DNA of 64,000 nucleotides from Porticoccaceae bacterium (GTDB lineage Bacteria; Pseudomonadota; Gammaproteobacteria; Pseudomonadales; Porticoccaceae): NCBI GenBank assembly GCA_026005035.1, contig BPKH01000001.1, positions 62,001 to 126,000 of the forward strand, read 5' to 3'. Shown piece by piece: positions 7,106 to 16,507 of this stretch (position 1 is its first letter; each line of letters starts with the position of its first letter). The notes under the pieces were generated by a model. It saw only the letters and a program-made list of their open reading frames with translations, ran no database searches and was not told where the DNA came from. The position numbers and the translations under genes were made by a program.

Positions 7106-7773
7106 CCGCGCACTCCGGCCCCCTCCAGGGGGCGGTCGCCGTGGATGGCGTCCACCAAGCGCAACGCCTGCTCTTCCATGGCCACGGCGTACTCCTCGAT
7201 GCGCCGCTCGAACAGCCGCAGGAAGACCACCGCGGGGATCGCCACCGTGAGTCCCGCCGCGGTGGTGATCAGGGCCTCGGAGATCCCCCCGGCGAGCACC
7301 GCCGTGTTGCCGGTGCCCTGCAGGACGATGGCGGTGAACACCTCGATCATTCCCACCACCGTGCCGAGCAATCCGAGCAGGGGGGCCACCGAGGCGGCGA
7401 TGGAGAGCACGTCCAGGTAGCGCTCCAGCTCGTGGACCACCAGGTTTGCCGCCTCCTCGATGCTGTCTTTCATCACCTCCCGTCCGGCGGCGGCGTTGGC
7501 CAACGCCGCGGCGAGCACGAAGCCCAGAGGGGAGGAGGCGCGCAGCTCCACCAGCCGCTCCCGGTCCAGCCGACCCTGTTTGAGGGCGCTCCAGACCTGC
7601 CCGAGGAGTCGGGGCGGCAGCACCTTGCCCCGGCGCAGCACCCGCAGGCGGTCCACCACCACGGTGACCACGGCCACCGAGCAGGCGAGGATGGGGATCA
7701 TCAGCCATCCCCCGGCGACGAGGATCTCGAGCACCTTGGTCTCGCGGAAGGGGAAGGGCGCCAACTTTATCAC
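7102..7773 (-). CDS. exbB: MotA/TolQ/ExbB proton channel family protein
   Basis: The 223-residue product has three hydrophobic segments: an N-terminal one (GGWLMIPILACSVAVVTVVV) and the pair flanking the conserved proton-channel stretch (APLLGLLGTVVGMIEVFTAI and ALITTAAGLTVAIPAVVFL). Together with ExbD it makes a proton-motive-force-driven motor complex. I chose GTG at 7773 because GGGAGG sits 3-8 bases upstream and it overlaps the comEC stop by four bases; a second GTG at 7737 would shorten it by 12 residues. Confidence 0.92.
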   Translation of the reverse strand: MIKLAPFPFRETKVLEILVAGGWLMIPILACSVAVVTVVVDRLRVLRRGKVLPPRLLGQVWSALKQGRLDRERLVELRASSPLGFVLAAALANAAAGREVMKDSIEEAANLVVHELERYLDVLSIAASVAPLLGLLGTVVGMIEVFTAIVLQGTGNTAVLAGGISEALITTAAGLTVAIPAVVFLRLFERRIEEYAVAMEEQALRLVDAIHGDRPLEGAGVRG

Positions 7774-10076
7774 AGCCTCCCGGAGGGCCTAAGGGGCGGC
7801 CACTGGTGCCAATAGCGGCGCGCTCCCTGCCGGGCGGTGGCCACCGCTAGCCGCCCGTCCGGGCCGAGCCGAAAGCGCACCGCCCCCACCCTGGCGGTGT
7901 CCCAGGGGACGGCGCCCACCGCCGCGGCGCGGGCCAGCACCTCGGGGTGGGGGTGGCCGAAGCGGTTGTTCCAGGCGGTGGAGAAGACCAGGTGCCGCGG
8001 CCGCGTCGCGGCCAGCCAAGGCGCCGTGGTGCTGAAACGGCTGCCGTGATGGGCGGCCACCAGCACCGCAAGCCCCGCGGGCAACACGGCGGCGTGCGCG
8101 AGCGCCCGCTCCACCCCGGGGCCGATGTCCCCCGGCAACAGCGCCGCGAAGCCCGGTGCCCGCACCAAGAGCACGCACGATCGGTCGTTGTCGTCCCGGG
8201 GCCGCCCGTCTCCGGGCGGCCAGAGGATGCGAAAGTCCACCCCCTCCCAGCGCCACCGCTGCCCGGCCCGGCAGGGGTTCGCCCGGAGTGTCGCCGGCAG
8301 GGACTCCGGCTGTCCGGCGAGCACCGCGCCGACGGGCAAGCGCCGGGCGAGGCCTTCGGCACCGCCGGCGTGGTCGAGATCGGCGTGGCTGACCACCAGC
8401 AGGTCCACGCGGCGCTGGCCGAGGGTGGCCAGATAGGGCGCCACCACCGCCTCTCCCAGATTGAAACCACCCGGCTCCCCGTAGCCCACGTCGTAGACCA
8501 AAACCCGCCGCCCCACCCGCACCACGGCGGCGAGCCCCTGCCCCACATCCAAGAGGGTGAGCTCCACCACCGCCGCCGGCGCCGGGCGCACCAGGAAGGC
8601 GGCCAGCAAGAGAGGTGGAGCCAGGCGCCGCGCGGCGAGACCGGCGGATGACAGCCACGGCAACAGTGCGGCCGCCAGAAAGCCGGCCACCCACAAATTG
8701 CGCGCGGGCAAGGCGGCGCCCAGCGCCGCGTCGGGCAGCCGCTCGAGAAGCCCCATGCCCCACTCCAGCTGGCGCGCGGCCAGCCGCCAGGCCCAGTCTC
8801 CCGGAAGGCCGGTCAATTCCAGCAGGGCGCCCAGCAGGGCGAGGGGCACCACCAGGAAGGAGACCCAGGGCACCGCCACCAGGTTCACCGGCACCGCCCA
8901 CGGGGTCGCACTGCCCTGGAAATAGACCAAGAGCGGGGCCAGCGCCAGGGCGACGGCGAGCTGCGCCTCCACCAGGGCGCGCAGCCAGCCGACCCCGGAG
9001 GGGCGGGCGAAGCGTGCGAGCAGCGCCGCCACCGCGGCGAAGGAGAGCCAAAAGCCGGGCTGGGTGCCCGCCAGGGGATTGGCCGCGGCCACCCCCGCCA
9101 GGGCCGCCGCGAAGAGGAGCCAGGGGTCGGCGCGCCGCCTGAAGCTCACCGCCAAGGCCGCCACCGCGGTCATGATCAGGGCGCGCCGCGCCGGGATGCC
9201 GAAGCCCGCAAGCAGCGCGTAGCCCGCGGCGGCGGCGATGGCGAAGGGCACGGCCACCACCCGCGCCGGCGCCAGCACCCCGGCCGCTGCGGCCAGGTGG
9301 CCGAGGCCGAGACCGACGCCGAGGCCGAGGCCCGCCGCCAAGCCCACGTGCAGGCCCGAAACCACCGCCAAGTGGACGGTGCCGCTCTGCACCAGCAACC
9401 AACGATCGGCGGGCGACAGCCCGGAGCGGTCCCCCAGCACCAAGGCGGCGAGCAGCGCCCTGCCCCGCTCGGCGGCGCCGGGGAGCTCGGCGATCTCCCG
9501 GGCGAGGCGGCCGCGGAGGGCGGCGAGGGGCGCCGCCGGGGCTCCGTCCAGGCGGCCATTGGCGCGGGAGGCGCGCACGTAGCCCGTGGCGTCGACCCCC
9601 TCCGCCAGGAGCCAGGCCGCGCGGTCGAACGCGCCGGGATCGTGGTGGGCGCGGATCGCCCGCAGGCGCACCGCAAGCCGCCACCGCTCGCCCGGCTGCG
9701 GGCGCAGCTTGGGGTCGTAGGCGGTGAGTCGGAGCCGGCGCAAGGGCGGCAGCGCCCCGGCCGCCTCCAGGGACTCCACCGCCAGGGTGAAGGAAGTGCG
9801 CCGCTCATCCGCCTGGGCGAGGGAGACCACCCGGCCCTCCACCAGGGCGTCGCTCCGGTCGAGGGCGAGGGGCAGGCGGTGGGCCAGCTGCCAGTGGCCC
9901 CAGCACGCGCCCCAACTCAAACCGGCGAGCAGCGCCGCCAGCGGGCGGGTGGTCCGGGGCACCGCCAGGGCCGCGGCGGCCGCCGCCATCAACCCCAGGG
10001 CAGCCGGTTCGGGAAGGGCGGGCAAGAGGGCGTGGCCGAGGGCGCCGGCGGCAAACAGGGCGAAGAGCGCGGCCAT
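7770..10076 (-). CDS. comEC: DNA internalization competence protein ComEC/Rec2
   Basis: ComEC is the inner-membrane channel for single-stranded DNA uptake during natural transformation. The 768-residue product has an N-terminal DUF4131-type region, a central competence domain with many hydrophobic helices (VHLAVVSGLHVGL, GIPARRALIM) and a C-terminal metallo-beta-lactamase-like domain with SHADLDHAGG. ATG at 10076 has AAGGAAG 8 bases upstream; the frame stays open to 10106 but the extra residues are not family-like. It is first in the run down to pgsA. Presence of comEC alone does not prove competence. Confidence 0.94.
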   Translation of the reverse strand: MAALFALFAAGALGHALLPALPEPAALGLMAAAAAALAVPRTTRPLAALLAGLSWGACWGHWQLAHRLPLALDRSDALVEGRVVSLAQADERRTSFTLAVESLEAAGALPPLRRLRLTAYDPKLRPQPGERWRLAVRLRAIRAHHDPGAFDRAAWLLAEGVDATGYVRASRANGRLDGAPAAPLAALRGRLAREIAELPGAAERGRALLAALVLGDRSGLSPADRWLLVQSGTVHLAVVSGLHVGLAAGLGLGVGLGLGHLAAAAGVLAPARVVAVPFAIAAAAGYALLAGFGIPARRALIMTAVAALAVSFRRRADPWLLFAAALAGVAAANPLAGTQPGFWLSFAAVAALLARFARPSGVGWLRALVEAQLAVALALAPLLVYFQGSATPWAVPVNLVAVPWVSFLVVPLALLGALLELTGLPGDWAWRLAARQLEWGMGLLERLPDAALGAALPARNLWVAGFLAAALLPWLSSAGLAARRLAPPLLLAAFLVRPAPAAVVELTLLDVGQGLAAVVRVGRRVLVYDVGYGEPGGFNLGEAVVAPYLATLGQRRVDLLVVSHADLDHAGGAEGLARRLPVGAVLAGQPESLPATLRANPCRAGQRWRWEGVDFRILWPPGDGRPRDDNDRSCVLLVRAPGFAALLPGDIGPGVERALAHAAVLPAGLAVLVAAHHGSRFSTTAPWLAATRPRHLVFSTAWNNRFGHPHPEVLARAAAVGAVPWDTARVGAVRFRLGPDGRLAVATARQGARRYWHQWPPLRPSGRL

Positions 10077-10183
10077 GGGACTTCCTTGTCGCGGGCCGAA
10101 AGCCATTATAGGCTTTCGCTTTCCACCGGGTGGCGAGGGGGGAGCGTGGCGCTCGGCGAACCGCTTCCGGCCGGAGGTGGGCC

Positions 10184-11329
10184 ATGACCACCGCCCTGGT
10201 GCTCTCGGGTGGCGGGGCGCGGGGCGCCTATCAGGTCGGGGTGCTCAAGGGGGTGGCGGAGCTCGTCCCGTCGGGCAACCCCTTTCCCATTCTCTGCGGC
10301 ACCTCCGCGGGGGCCATCAACACCCTGGGGCTTGCCGGGCGGCCGGGATCCTTCGCTGCGCGGGTGGCCAGCCTCGAGAAGATGTGGCGCGGCCTGACGG
10401 CGGAGAAAATCTACCGCACCGACCTCGCCGGCGTGGCGCGCAACAGCTGGCGGCTGCTGCGCGCCCTGGCGGCCGGGCGGGAGCGGCCGCGCAAAGCGGT
10501 GGCGCTCCTCGACAACTCGCCCCTGCGGCGACTGCTCGCCTCCTACGTGAGCTTCCGCGAGGTGGACCAGTCGATCGCCTCCGGCTACTTGAGCGCGGTG
10601 GCGATCACCGCCATGTCCTACAGCACGGGGCTTTCCACCACCTTTTTCCAGGGCGAGCACCCCAATTGGCAGCGCTTCCGCCGCCGCGGCGTGCGCACCG
10701 CCCTCACCCTGGACCACCTGATGGCCTCGGCCGCCATCCCCACCCTCTTCCCCCCGGTGCGGATCGGCAACCGCTTCTACGGCGACGGCGCCCTGCGCCA
10801 ACTCAAGCCCTTGAGCCCCGCGCTCCACCTGGGCGCGGAACGGTTGTTCGTCATCGGCGTGAGCGACAATCCCCGCCACGCCCCTTTCAACGCCTACGAC
10901 CCCTGGCCCCCCACCCTCGCCCAGATGATCGGCCACATGCTCAACAGCGCCTTCATCGACGCCATCGAGGCCGACCTGGAAACCCTGCGCTCCATCAACC
11001 AGATGGCCGGCGTCATGCGCCGCGCAGGAATCGGTGCGACCCTTCCCTACCGGGAGATCGACGTGCTCGCGGTGAGCCCTTCGCGTCCCATCAACGAGCT
11101 GGCGGAGCAGCACCTCCGGGAACTGCCCGGCACGGTGCGCGCCTTTCTGCGCTTGGTGGGGGCGGAGACCCCCGGCGGCGGCACCAGCTCGGCCAGCTAC
11201 CTGCTCTTCGAGCCGGGCTTTCTGGGGGAGCTGATCGACCTCGGCTACCGGGACTGCCTGGCGCAGGCGGACGAGGTGCGCGCCTTTTTCGCCGCCGCCG
11301 GCGAGGTGCCCTCCGCCCGAGCGCACTGA
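10184..11329 (+). CDS. Patatin-like phospholipase family protein
   Basis: The 381-residue product shows the patatin catalytic architecture: oxyanion loop GGGARGAYQ near residue 10, nucleophile Ser in GTSAGAIN near residue 47, and the dyad Asp in YGDGALRQ. Patatin-like enzymes are Ser-Asp acyl hydrolases on lipids. No signal peptide is visible, so it is probably cytoplasmic or inner-face membrane associated. The ATG at 10184 is preceded by GGAGGTGG. It diverges from comEC across about 107 bases. Substrate unknown. Confidence 0.88.
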   Translation: MTTALVLSGGGARGAYQVGVLKGVAELVPSGNPFPILCGTSAGAINTLGLAGRPGSFAARVASLEKMWRGLTAEKIYRTDLAGVARNSWRLLRALAAGRERPRKAVALLDNSPLRRLLASYVSFREVDQSIASGYLSAVAITAMSYSTGLSTTFFQGEHPNWQRFRRRGVRTALTLDHLMASAAIPTLFPPVRIGNRFYGDGALRQLKPLSPALHLGAERLFVIGVSDNPRHAPFNAYDPWPPTLAQMIGHMLNSAFIDAIEADLETLRSINQMAGVMRRAGIGATLPYREIDVLAVSPSRPINELAEQHLRELPGTVRAFLRLVGAETPGGGTSSASYLLFEPGFLGELIDLGYRDCLAQADEVRAFFAAAGEVPSARAH

Positions 11330-11509
11330 ACGCCGCACCGCCTTCACAACGGCGCCTGGAGCAGCCCACAACGCGGCTGGAGTGGAAGAAAATCCGGGCG
11401 ACGCTGCCGACCCCTTCCCCAATGGCACGACCACTCCATCCGCGGAAGTGACTGGCGCCCCCCTCCCCTTCAGGGCATAATGTCGCCGCCTGCGCCCCCC
11501 GCCGCGCCC
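11330..11509. other. Intergenic region before the DUF2062 gene
   Basis: About 180 bases without a gene. No terminator with a T-run follows the patatin gene. A CATAAT (11475-11480) could be a -10 for the next gene; no convincing -35 is seen. Confidence 0.3.
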
Positions 11510-12091
11510 ATGCCGAGACAGTTCCTGCGCCGCCATCTGCCCCGCCCCGGCCGCCATTCCGCCGGCCGCTGGGCGCGCTGGCTTCCGTCCTGGCGGGCAA
11601 GCCCGCAGCTCTTCCACCTCAACCGCCGCTCGGTGTCCCTGGCCTGCGGCGCCGGTGTCTTCTGCGCGCTCTTGCCCGTGCCCGGCCAGACCTTCGCGGC
11701 TCTGCTCCTGGCCCTGGTCCTGCGCTGCAACCTGCCGCTGGCGGTCGCCCTCGTATGGCTCACCAACCCCTTGACCCTCTCGCCGGTCTTTTGGCTCACC
11801 TTCGAGTTCGGGCGCTGGTTGCTGGGCAGCCCGCCGGTGGAGCTGCGCCTGTCCGGCGACTGGAACGACCTGATCCACCAGGGCGAGAGCGTGCTCCTCC
11901 CCCTGTTCGCCGGCAGCCTGACGGCGGGCTTGGTCCTGGGGATCGCCCTGGGATGCGCCGTCCACCTCTGGTGGCGCTGGGAGGTGGTGCGCCTGTGGCG
12001 CGAGCGCGCCCGGCGGCGGCCGCGCCCTACTCGTAGCGCAACTCCCGAGCCGGCCGCACCCGGGCCGCGCGCCACGCGGGATACAGCGTAG
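11510..12091 (+). CDS. DUF2062 domain-containing membrane protein
   Basis: The 193-residue product has an N-terminal MPRQFLRRHLP of the usual DUF2062 form. The core LACGAGVFCALLPVPGQTFAALLLALVLRCNLPLA and WLTNPLTLSPVFW is hydrophobic with conserved Pro-rich turns, and another membrane helix lies near residues 135-160. Function is unknown; the family is often linked to cell-envelope genes. I chose ATG at 11510 rather than 11480 because it matches the family N-terminus. Its last 65 bases overlap the end of lolE on the opposite strand. Confidence 0.85.
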   Translation: MPRQFLRRHLPRPGRHSAGRWARWLPSWRASPQLFHLNRRSVSLACGAGVFCALLPVPGQTFAALLLALVLRCNLPLAVALVWLTNPLTLSPVFWLTFEFGRWLLGSPPVELRLSGDWNDLIHQGESVLLPLFAGSLTAGLVLGIALGCAVHLWWRWEVVRLWRERARRRPRPTRSATPEPAAPGPRATRDTA

Positions 12092-13253
12092 CCAGTAGGG
12101 TCAAGGCAAAGCCCGCCCCGGCCACCGCCAGGACGTCGCCCCAGCGCAGATCGCTCGGCAGGTAGTCGATGGGGTAGATCTCGGCGCTGAGAAACTGGAC
12201 GCCCAAGGTCTCCTGGAGCCAGGCGGCGAGCCGGGGCGCCGCCCAAGCCAGGGGCGCCCCCAGGGCCACGCCCAACAGCGAGCCGAAAAACCCGATCAGC
12301 GCACCCTGGACCAGAAAGACCGCCACCACCTCCCCCGGCGTGGCCCCCAGGGTCTTGAGAATGGCGATGGCGGGTCGCTTGTCGGCCACCCCCATCACCA
12401 TCATGGCCGCCACGTTGAAGGCGGCGATGGCCACCACCAGGAACACCAGCAAGCCCACCAGTTCGCGGGACAGGCGGATCGCCTCGAAGAGGTTGCCATG
12501 GCTCTCGAACCAGTCCCCCACCCGCAGGTCGGCGGGCAGGATGGCGGCCAGCTGGCGGCTGAGGTGGCGGGCGGCGAAGGGCTCGGCCAAGCGCACCCGC
12601 AGCCCCTGGGGCGCGGCGTCGAGTCCCGCCAGGCGGCCGGCGGCGGCCAGGGGCGCCACCACCAGCGCCTGGTCCTCGGCGGTGTGGGTCTCGAACAGGC
12701 CCGCCACCGCGAAGCTCGCCACCGCGGGGGGCAGTTCCCTTCCCCCCGCGCTGCCGCGGGGAACGATGAGGGCGACCCGCGCCCCCGGTTCGAGGCCGAG
12801 CCTGCGGGCGAGCAACTTGGAGACCAGCACCTCGTCGGCGCCAAGTCGCGCGAAGGTCGGCCCCAGGGCGGCGGCCAGCACGGGCTCCACGTCGTCGTGG
12901 TCGAGCCCGAGCACCTCCACCGCGGTGGCCCGCGTGCCCCGCACCAGCAGGCCGTAGACCCGGGTGAAGGGGTGGGCCTCCTCCACGCCCGCCATGCGCT
13001 CGAGCTCGCGGCGCACCCCTTGCCAGCCCTCGAGACCCCCTGCCTGGGAGAGCTCCAGGTGGGGGACCAGGACGAGGATCCGCTCGCGCAGGGCGCGCTC
13101 GAAGCCGTTCATCACCGCGAGCACCAGGATGAGCAAGGCCACACCGGCCACGAGTCCCAGAACGGCAAGGGCGGAGAGAAAAGAGGCGAGCCGGGAGCGC
13201 TCTGCGCCCGCGAAGTAGCGCCGCCCGAGCCAGAGAACGAAGGGTTCAGCCAC
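12027..13253 (-). CDS. lolE: Lipoprotein-releasing ABC transporter permease LolE (LolC/E family)
   Basis: LolCDE extracts outer-membrane lipoproteins from the inner membrane and hands them to LolA. The 408-residue product has one N-terminal membrane helix after [10 protein letters not shown], the conserved [16 protein letters not shown] segment, a large periplasmic MacB-like domain (to about residue 260) and three C-terminal helices with the FtsX/MacB signature ([21 protein letters not shown]). The GTG at 13253 overlaps lolD by 8 bases. It is the third gene of lolC-lolD-lolE and, unlike lolC, is fully intact, so a homodimeric LolF-like use is conceivable if lolC is truly dead. Confidence 0.9.
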   Translation of the reverse strand: MAEPFVLWLGRRYFAGAERSRLASFLSALAVLGLVAGVALLILVLAVMNGFERALRERILVLVPHLELSQAGGLEGWQGVRRELERMAGVEEAHPFTRVYGLLVRGTRATAVEVLGLDHDDVEPVLAAALGPTFARLGADEVLVSKLLARRLGLEPGARVALIVPRGSAGGRELPPAVASFAVAGLFETHTAEDQALVVAPLAAAGRLAGLDAAPQGLRVRLAEPFAARHLSRQLAAILPADLRVGDWFESHGNLFEAIRLSRELVGLLVFLVVAIAAFNVAAMMVMGVADKRPAIAILKTLGATPGEVVAVFLVQGALIGFFGSLLGVALGAPLAWAAPRLAAWLQETLGVQFLSAEIYPIDYLPSDLRWGDVLAVAGAGFALTLLATLYPAWRAARVRPARELRYE

Positions 13254-13942
13254 CGGGCGGCTCCGGCACCAGCCGCCCCCCCTCCAGGCGGAGGATGCGG
13301 TCCATCCGCGCGGCGATGGCACCGTCGTGGGTCACCACCACGAAGGCGATGCCCGACTCGCGGTTGAGCTCGAGGATCAGCTCCAGCACCCGCGCCGCCG
13401 TCGCCGGGTCCAGGTTCCCGGTGGGCTCGTCCATCAGCACGCAGTCGGGCCGGGTGGCCAGCGCCCGGGCGATGGCCACCCGCTGCCGCTCGCCGCCCGA
13501 GAGGGCGGCCGGCCGGTGGTGGAGGCGCTCGCCGAGCCCCACCCGCTCCAGGAGCTCCCGGGCGATGGCCGCGGCTTCGCGCCATCCCAGGCCGCGGATC
13601 AGGTTGGGCAGGGCGACGTTCTCCAGGGCGGAGAACTCGGCGAGCAGGTGGTGAAACTGGTAGACGAAGCCCACGTGGGCGTTGCGCAGCCGGGCGCGCT
13701 CGGATTCCGACAGGGGGGCCCAGGAGCGGCCGCAGATCTCCACCACCCCTCGATCGGGATCGTCGAGCCCCCCCATCAGGTTGAGGAGCGTCGACTTCCC
13801 CGAGCCGGAGGCGCCCACCACCGCCACCCGCTCGCCGTGCGCCACGGTGCAGTCCACCCCCTGGAGCACGGGCACCCATTGGTCCCCCCTGCCGGTAGCG
13901 GCGCTCCACGCCGGCGCAGCGGATCACCCAGTCACCGGTCAT
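13246..13942 (-). CDS. lolD: Lipoprotein-releasing ABC transporter ATP-binding protein LolD, frameshifted near N-terminus
   Basis: LolD hydrolyses ATP to power LolCE. From residue about 20 the frame is clean: Walker [10 protein letters not shown], signature [15 protein letters not shown], Walker [14 protein letters not shown], and H-loop VVTHD. The true N-terminus ([19 protein letters not shown]) is in another frame; removing one base from the run of six C at 13884-13889 joins them as [14 protein letters not shown] and gives 231 residues, matching E. coli LolD length. ATG at 13942 overlaps the lolC end by 11 bases. Alternatively translation could start at an internal GTG (13875), lacking the first strand. 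Confidence 0.88.
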
Positions 13943-15181
13943 GGCGCAACGCCTCCGCGGGACTGACCGCCGCCGCCCGCCGCGCCGGATAGAGCGTGGC
14001 GAAGAGGCTGACCAGAAGGCCCGCTCCCGCCACCGCCAACAGGTCGCCGAGGCGGATCTCGGAGGGCAGCTCGGTGATGAAGTAGACCTCGGGGTCGAAC
14101 AGCCGCCATCCCAAAACCTCCTCGATCAGGGCCAACAGGCGGCCCACCTCCAGCGCCACCAGCGAGCCCAGAGTGACACCCAAGGCGACCCCCGTGCCCC
14201 CGGCGGCCAACCCCTGGGTGCGGAAGATGCGCGCCACCGTGGCGGGGGTCGCCCCCATGGCGCGCAGCACGGCGATGTCCCGGCGCTTGTCGGCCACCAA
14301 CAGCACCAGGCTGGCGACGATGGCGAAACCGGCCACCGCGATCACGATGCCGAGGAGCAGGGCGACCACCGTCTTCTCCATGCGGATGGCCGCGAACAGA
14401 CTGGCGAGCTGCTCCTGCCAGCCCACCACCGCCAAGCGACCGGCGGTGGCGGCCGCACCGCCGCGGTGACCGCCTCCGGGCGAAAGGGATCGGCGAGCTC
14501 CAGCCGCCAGCCCACCGCGCCCGCATCGCCGAGCAGGCGGCGGGCGTCCTCGCCGTGTAGCAAGGCCACCTGGGCGTCCACCTGGGCCCCCACCTCGAAG
14601 ATCCCCACCACCCGCAACCGCTTGACCCGGGGCAACACCCCCGCGGGCGTGCGCAGCAGGCGCGGCAGGCTGACCAGCACCGCTTCGCCCGGTTCCACCC
14701 CCAGCCGCGGGCGAGCACCGCCCCCAGAACCACGCCGTAACGCCCGGGTCGGAGCTCCTCCGGGCGGCCCGCCACCAGGTGGCGGGCCAGTGTTTGCCCC
14801 CAGGCACCGGCGGGGTCGATCCCCTGCAGGGCCACACCCTGGCGGACGCCGTTGGCGGCCAGCATGGCGCTCCCCTCCACCCAGGGTCCACCCGCCGCAC
14901 CCCCGGGATTCGCCGCCAAGTGCTCCCGGTCGATCTCCTCGGGAGCCGCCCCGGGCGGGTCAGCCGCCGCCACGTGGGGCACGAGATCGAGGATGCGCCG
15001 CTTGATCTCGCGGTCGAAGCCGTTCATCACCGAAAGGACCACGATGAGCGCCGCCACCCCGAGCGCCATGGCGGCGAAGGCAATACCGACACCAGCGAGA
15101 TGAACGAGACGCCCTGCCTACGCGCGCTTGGCTCCGCAGGTAGCGCAGGCCGATGAAGCGGGCCACGGGGTCGCGGGTCAC
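13932..15181 (-). pseudogene. lolC: Lipoprotein-releasing permease LolC, broken by about four frameshifts
   Basis: Recognisable LolC pieces occur in order but in different frames: VTRDPVARFIGLRYLRSQAR (start GTG 15181), then VSFISLVSV, then MALGVAALIVVLSVMNGFDR, then EAVLVSLPRLLRTPAGVLPRV, then GWQEQLASLFAAIRMEKTVV to [11 protein letters not shown]. The breaks are near 15113, 15084, 14707 and 14453; each is explained by one missing base. Repaired, it would be about 417 residues, normal for LolC. It starts 9 bases after nqrM, so the lol genes appear to ride on the nqr transcript. Four indels in 1.25 kb is far more than any neighbour, which suggests either a local assembly problem or real decay. 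Confidence 0.8.
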
Positions 15182-15190
15182 GGCAGGCCC

Positions 15191-15433
15191 TCAGCTGCGG
15201 GAGCCGGGATCGTAGCGGCGCACGCCACCATCGCCCGAGGATTCGCCCCCCTCCGCTGGCTCGCAGCGCCCCGGCTCCCCGCCGCAGATCTCGCAGCGCC
15301 CCCCCTCCTCGCCGAGGGCGCGGCCGATGCCCCCGCAGGATCCACTGATGGGCCGCCGGCCCGCCAAGACGCCCACCGCCATGGCCAGCACCACCAGCAG
15401 AATGAGGGCCGCCGCGGCCAAAAAGAGCGCCAT
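15191..15433 (-). CDS. nqrM: Na+-NQR maturation protein NqrM
   Basis: This 80-residue protein has one N-terminal transmembrane helix (LFLAAAALILLVVLAMAVGVLAG), then the NqrM cysteine motifs SGSCGGIG and CEICGG and a further Cys before a hydrophilic tail. NqrM is required for assembly of the Fe centre of Na+-NQR and normally sits just after apbE in nqr operons, as here. ATG at 15433 overlaps the apbE stop (ATGA). Confidence 0.9.
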   Translation of the reverse strand: MALFLAAAALILLVVLAMAVGVLAGRRPISGSCGGIGRALGEEGGRCEICGGEPGRCEPAEGGESSGDGGVRRYDPGSRS

Positions 15434-16507
15434 CAGCCGGCGCCTCCCGCGAGGTAGGGGGCGAAGGCCGGCGAATGGCGCGCCTCGAACCCCCCTGCGG
15501 CGCGATGGCGGAAGAGATGCACGGCGAGCCCTTCCCGCTCGGCGAGGGCCAAGGCCTTTTTGCTCCCCAGCACCATGAGTCCCGTGGCGAGGGCGTCGGC
15601 GGTGGCGCAGTCGGGTGCCACCACGGTGATCGAGGCGATGTCCGAGCGGGCGGGCCGACCGGTGCGCGGGTCGATCACGTGGGAGTAGCGCCGCCCGTCG
15701 CGCTCGATGAAATTGCGGTAGTCGCCCGAGGTGGCCACGGCGGCGTCGCTCACCTGGATCACCCGCGCCGCCACCCGAGCGCCGGGCTCGGGGCGCTCGA
15801 TGGCGATGCGCCAGGGGGTGCCCCGGGGGCTCTTGCCCCGCGCCACGAGCTCGCCGCCCACTTCCACCAGGTGGTCGCCCAAGCCCAGGGCCGCGAGCCG
15901 CTCGCTGACCCGATCCACCGCATAGCCCTTGGCCACGGCGGAGAGGTCGAGGGCCACCCCCCGCGCCTTGACCACCGTGCCGGCGCGCAGATCCAAGGCC
16001 ACGGCCCCGAAGCCGACCTCGGCGCGCAGGCGCTCCACCTCCGCCTCCGCGGGCGGCGCGGTGCGCGCGCCGGGGCCGAATCCCCAGAGGTCGACGAGGG
16101 GCCCCACCGTGGGGTCGAAGGCCCCCTCGGTGAGCCGCCAGACGCGCTGGGACACCGCCAGCACCGCGGCGAGCTGGGGCGAGACGGTCACTGCCCGCCC
16201 TGGAGGGGCCCGGTTCAGGTGCTGCAGTTCCGAATCCTGCCGGTAGGTGCTCATCCGCCGGTCCACCTGGTCGAGCACCTCGCGGATCTGGGCGTCCAAA
16301 TCGCCGGGCAAGCTGGCCGGGTGGGGCGACCACCGTCACCTGGTAGCTGGTGCCCATGGTCGGGCCGGCAAAGGTGGCGGCCCGGGGCGAGCGCTCGCCG
16401 CAGGCGGCGAGGGCGAGCCCGAGGAGGCACGCCAATAAAGCGAAGAGCGGGCGAGCCCCCGCTTTTCGCTCCTCAGCCGCCGAAGTCGTCGAAGAGAATG
16501 TTTTCAT
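15433..16507 (-). CDS. apbE: FAD:protein FMN transferase ApbE, frameshifted
   Basis: ApbE attaches FMN covalently to Thr in NqrB and NqrC. The N-terminal part has a lipoprotein signal (LGLALAAC lipobox) and [15 protein letters not shown]; the rest, from [20 protein letters not shown], is in another frame and contains [24 protein letters not shown] and [11 protein letters not shown], all diagnostic. Deleting one base at about 16311 (CAG CTT G to CAG CTG) joins the frames as [12 protein letters not shown]. Repaired length is about 357 residues. The start ATG at 16507 lies inside the nqrF end; a later TTG is an alternative. Confidence 0.87.
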
